Made by a program: the position numbers and the translations under genes
Notes under the pieces: model-generated
Seen by the model: the letters and a program-made list of their open reading frames with translations, nothing else
What the model was told of the DNA's origin: nothing
Databases searched by the model: none
In this document: positions 63,315-64,000 of the stretch, one piece after another
Layout of the letters: each line of letters begins with the position of its first letter
How positions within the stretch are numbered: the first letter of the stretch is position 1
DNA from: Bacillus thuringiensis
Lineage (GTDB): Bacteria; Bacillota; Bacilli; Bacillales; Bacillaceae_G
NCBI RefSeq assembly: GCF_014932895.1
Contig: NZ_JACYOF010000002.1
Span: 558,001 to 622,000, forward strand
Direction of reading: 5' to 3'
DNA: 64,000 nucleotides

Positions 63315-63947
63315 TATTACAAGTCTTTTAAGCTTCTCCAAATCCTCATAAATGAGCTCCAATAAACTCCGATTATAAAAAATTGAAGCTGGATGAAAAG
63401 TAGGAAATATATTATATTCTTTTTCAGTCCACATAAACTCTGCATGTTGTATATCCTTTAGCTTTTGGATCGGCTGCTTTAATAATTGTCCGTGAACATC
63501 TGTAATCTTTTTATTATTTCCCGCTAAACGCTTTAGCGCAATATTACCAAGCGTCACGATAACTGGCGGATCTATATGTGCCAATTCATAATCTAATAAC
63601 GGCGCGTGTGCAAATATTTCACCTTGATTCGGCGTTCTATTGTACTTCTTCTGTATTACTTCGCCATTTCGCTCTCTTTTCTCTCTCCACTTATACGGTC
63701 TGCTCCTAACCGCACTCGTAATATACACGTCTTCCCTTGTAACGTGAATACGTTCTAAAAACTCCATTAAATGTTTACCCGCTCTCCCGCTAAACGGAAT
63801 CCCATTATGAATTTCTGTTTCACCAGGCGCTTCTCCAACGAGCATAAATGTTGGATTTTCAGGACCTTGTCCACTTAAAAAACCTTCTAGTTGATAAGGA
63901 GCACTACGCTCTTTCACTTGTTTTATTAAATGATTTGGATATTCCAT
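63306..63947 (-). CDS. family-4-type uracil-DNA glycosylase homologue without cysteines
   Basis: 213 residues of the UDG superfamily: motif A FMLVGEAPGETEIHNG, the conserved PFSGRAGKHLMEF, VYITSAVRSRP in place of the usual NVxKCRP, and motif B in FPTFHPASIFYNR. Family 4 enzymes carry a [4Fe-4S] cluster held by four Cys, but this protein has no cysteine at all, so the cluster is lost. Motif A has Glu as in family 4. The ATG at 63947 follows AGGTGGAG. Probably still a DNA base-excision enzyme; substrate unproven. Confidence 0.8.
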   Translation of the reverse strand: MEYPNHLIKQVKERSAPYQLEGFLSGQGPENPTFMLVGEAPGETEIHNGIPFSGRAGKHLMEFLERIHVTREDVYITSAVRSRPYKWREKRERNGEVIQKKYNRTPNQGEIFAHAPLLDYELAHIDPPVIVTLGNIALKRLAGNNKKITDVHGQLLKQPIQKLKDIQHAEFMWTEKEYNIFPTFHPASIFYNRSLLELIYEDLEKLKRLVIKN

Positions 63948-64000
63948 TATCTCCACCTGCCTTCATCATACGCTACTTATATGTATTATGACTTTCTTAC

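Overview
The window is low-GC Firmicute DNA that I read as a chromosomal segment of the Bacillus cereus group (B. cereus / thuringiensis / anthracis type). The evidence is the gene order, which follows the B. subtilis 'yp' region (cspD, ypeQ/ypeP, ypdQ, ypcP, ypbS, dynA, xpt-pbuX, ypwA, ypvA, ypsC, gpsB, rnpB, ypsA, cotD, yppG-C, recU, ponA, ypoC, nth, dnaD, aspB, ypmBA, dinG, panDCB, birA, cca, bshA, bshB1, mgsA, dapB, ypjD). Spore-coat and spore-protein genes, bacillithiol genes, an IS231-like transposase scar and interspersed intergenic repeats of B. cereus type agree with this. No prophage, CRISPR array, tRNA or intact insertion sequence was seen.

Layout. Positions 1-4313 hold a 2-keto-3-deoxygluconate / hexuronate operon (kdgA-kdgK-kduI-kduD, minus strand, kduD cut by the window edge) behind a clear promoter, with its own IclR-type regulator. 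4491-4734 is a decayed transposase. 4783-8216 carries a class III aminotransferase and a sodium/solute symporter with its DUF485 partner. 8500-17700 is a mix of small metabolic and transport genes with cspD, ypeQ, ypeP and a preQ1-riboswitch-controlled queT. 17764-21400 is the unusual part: an FbpB-like small basic protein, a truncated P-type ATPase under an intact M-box Mg2+ riboswitch with a 34-codon reading frame in its leader, a frameshifted small gene, and two tandem 176-nt relatives that look like structured RNA and share one promoter and one terminator.

21443-27030 holds a sulfurtransferase, ypbS and the double dynamin dynA. 27166-27386 is a self-contained Fur-box unit encoding a hydrophobic peptide of about 30 residues. 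28758-30924 is the xpt-pbuX purine salvage operon under a guanine riboswitch. 31003-38489 contains map, ypwA, a DinG-like helicase, an RNA methyltransferase, rnpB and gpsB. 38587-42741 is a run of ypsA, spore-coat and small yp genes, and 42845-49975 carries recU-ponA, ypoC-nth-dnaD and aspB-ypmB. 49983-63947 has ypmA, dinG, panBCD with a leader RNA and attenuator, a secreted cupredoxin, then a tight minus-strand run ypjD-dapB-mgsA-bshB1-bshA-cca-birA, ypjC, and a cysteine-free family-4-type uracil-DNA glycosylase homologue.

How it works together. The window is mostly housekeeping: bacillithiol, pantothenate/CoA and diaminopimelate synthesis, tRNA end maturation, replication and repair, and cell-wall and division control. 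These genes are separated by strong, often bidirectional hairpin terminators. Four leader RNAs (preQ1, Mg2+, guanine and a probable pan leader) and one Fur site connect individual units to small-molecule signals.
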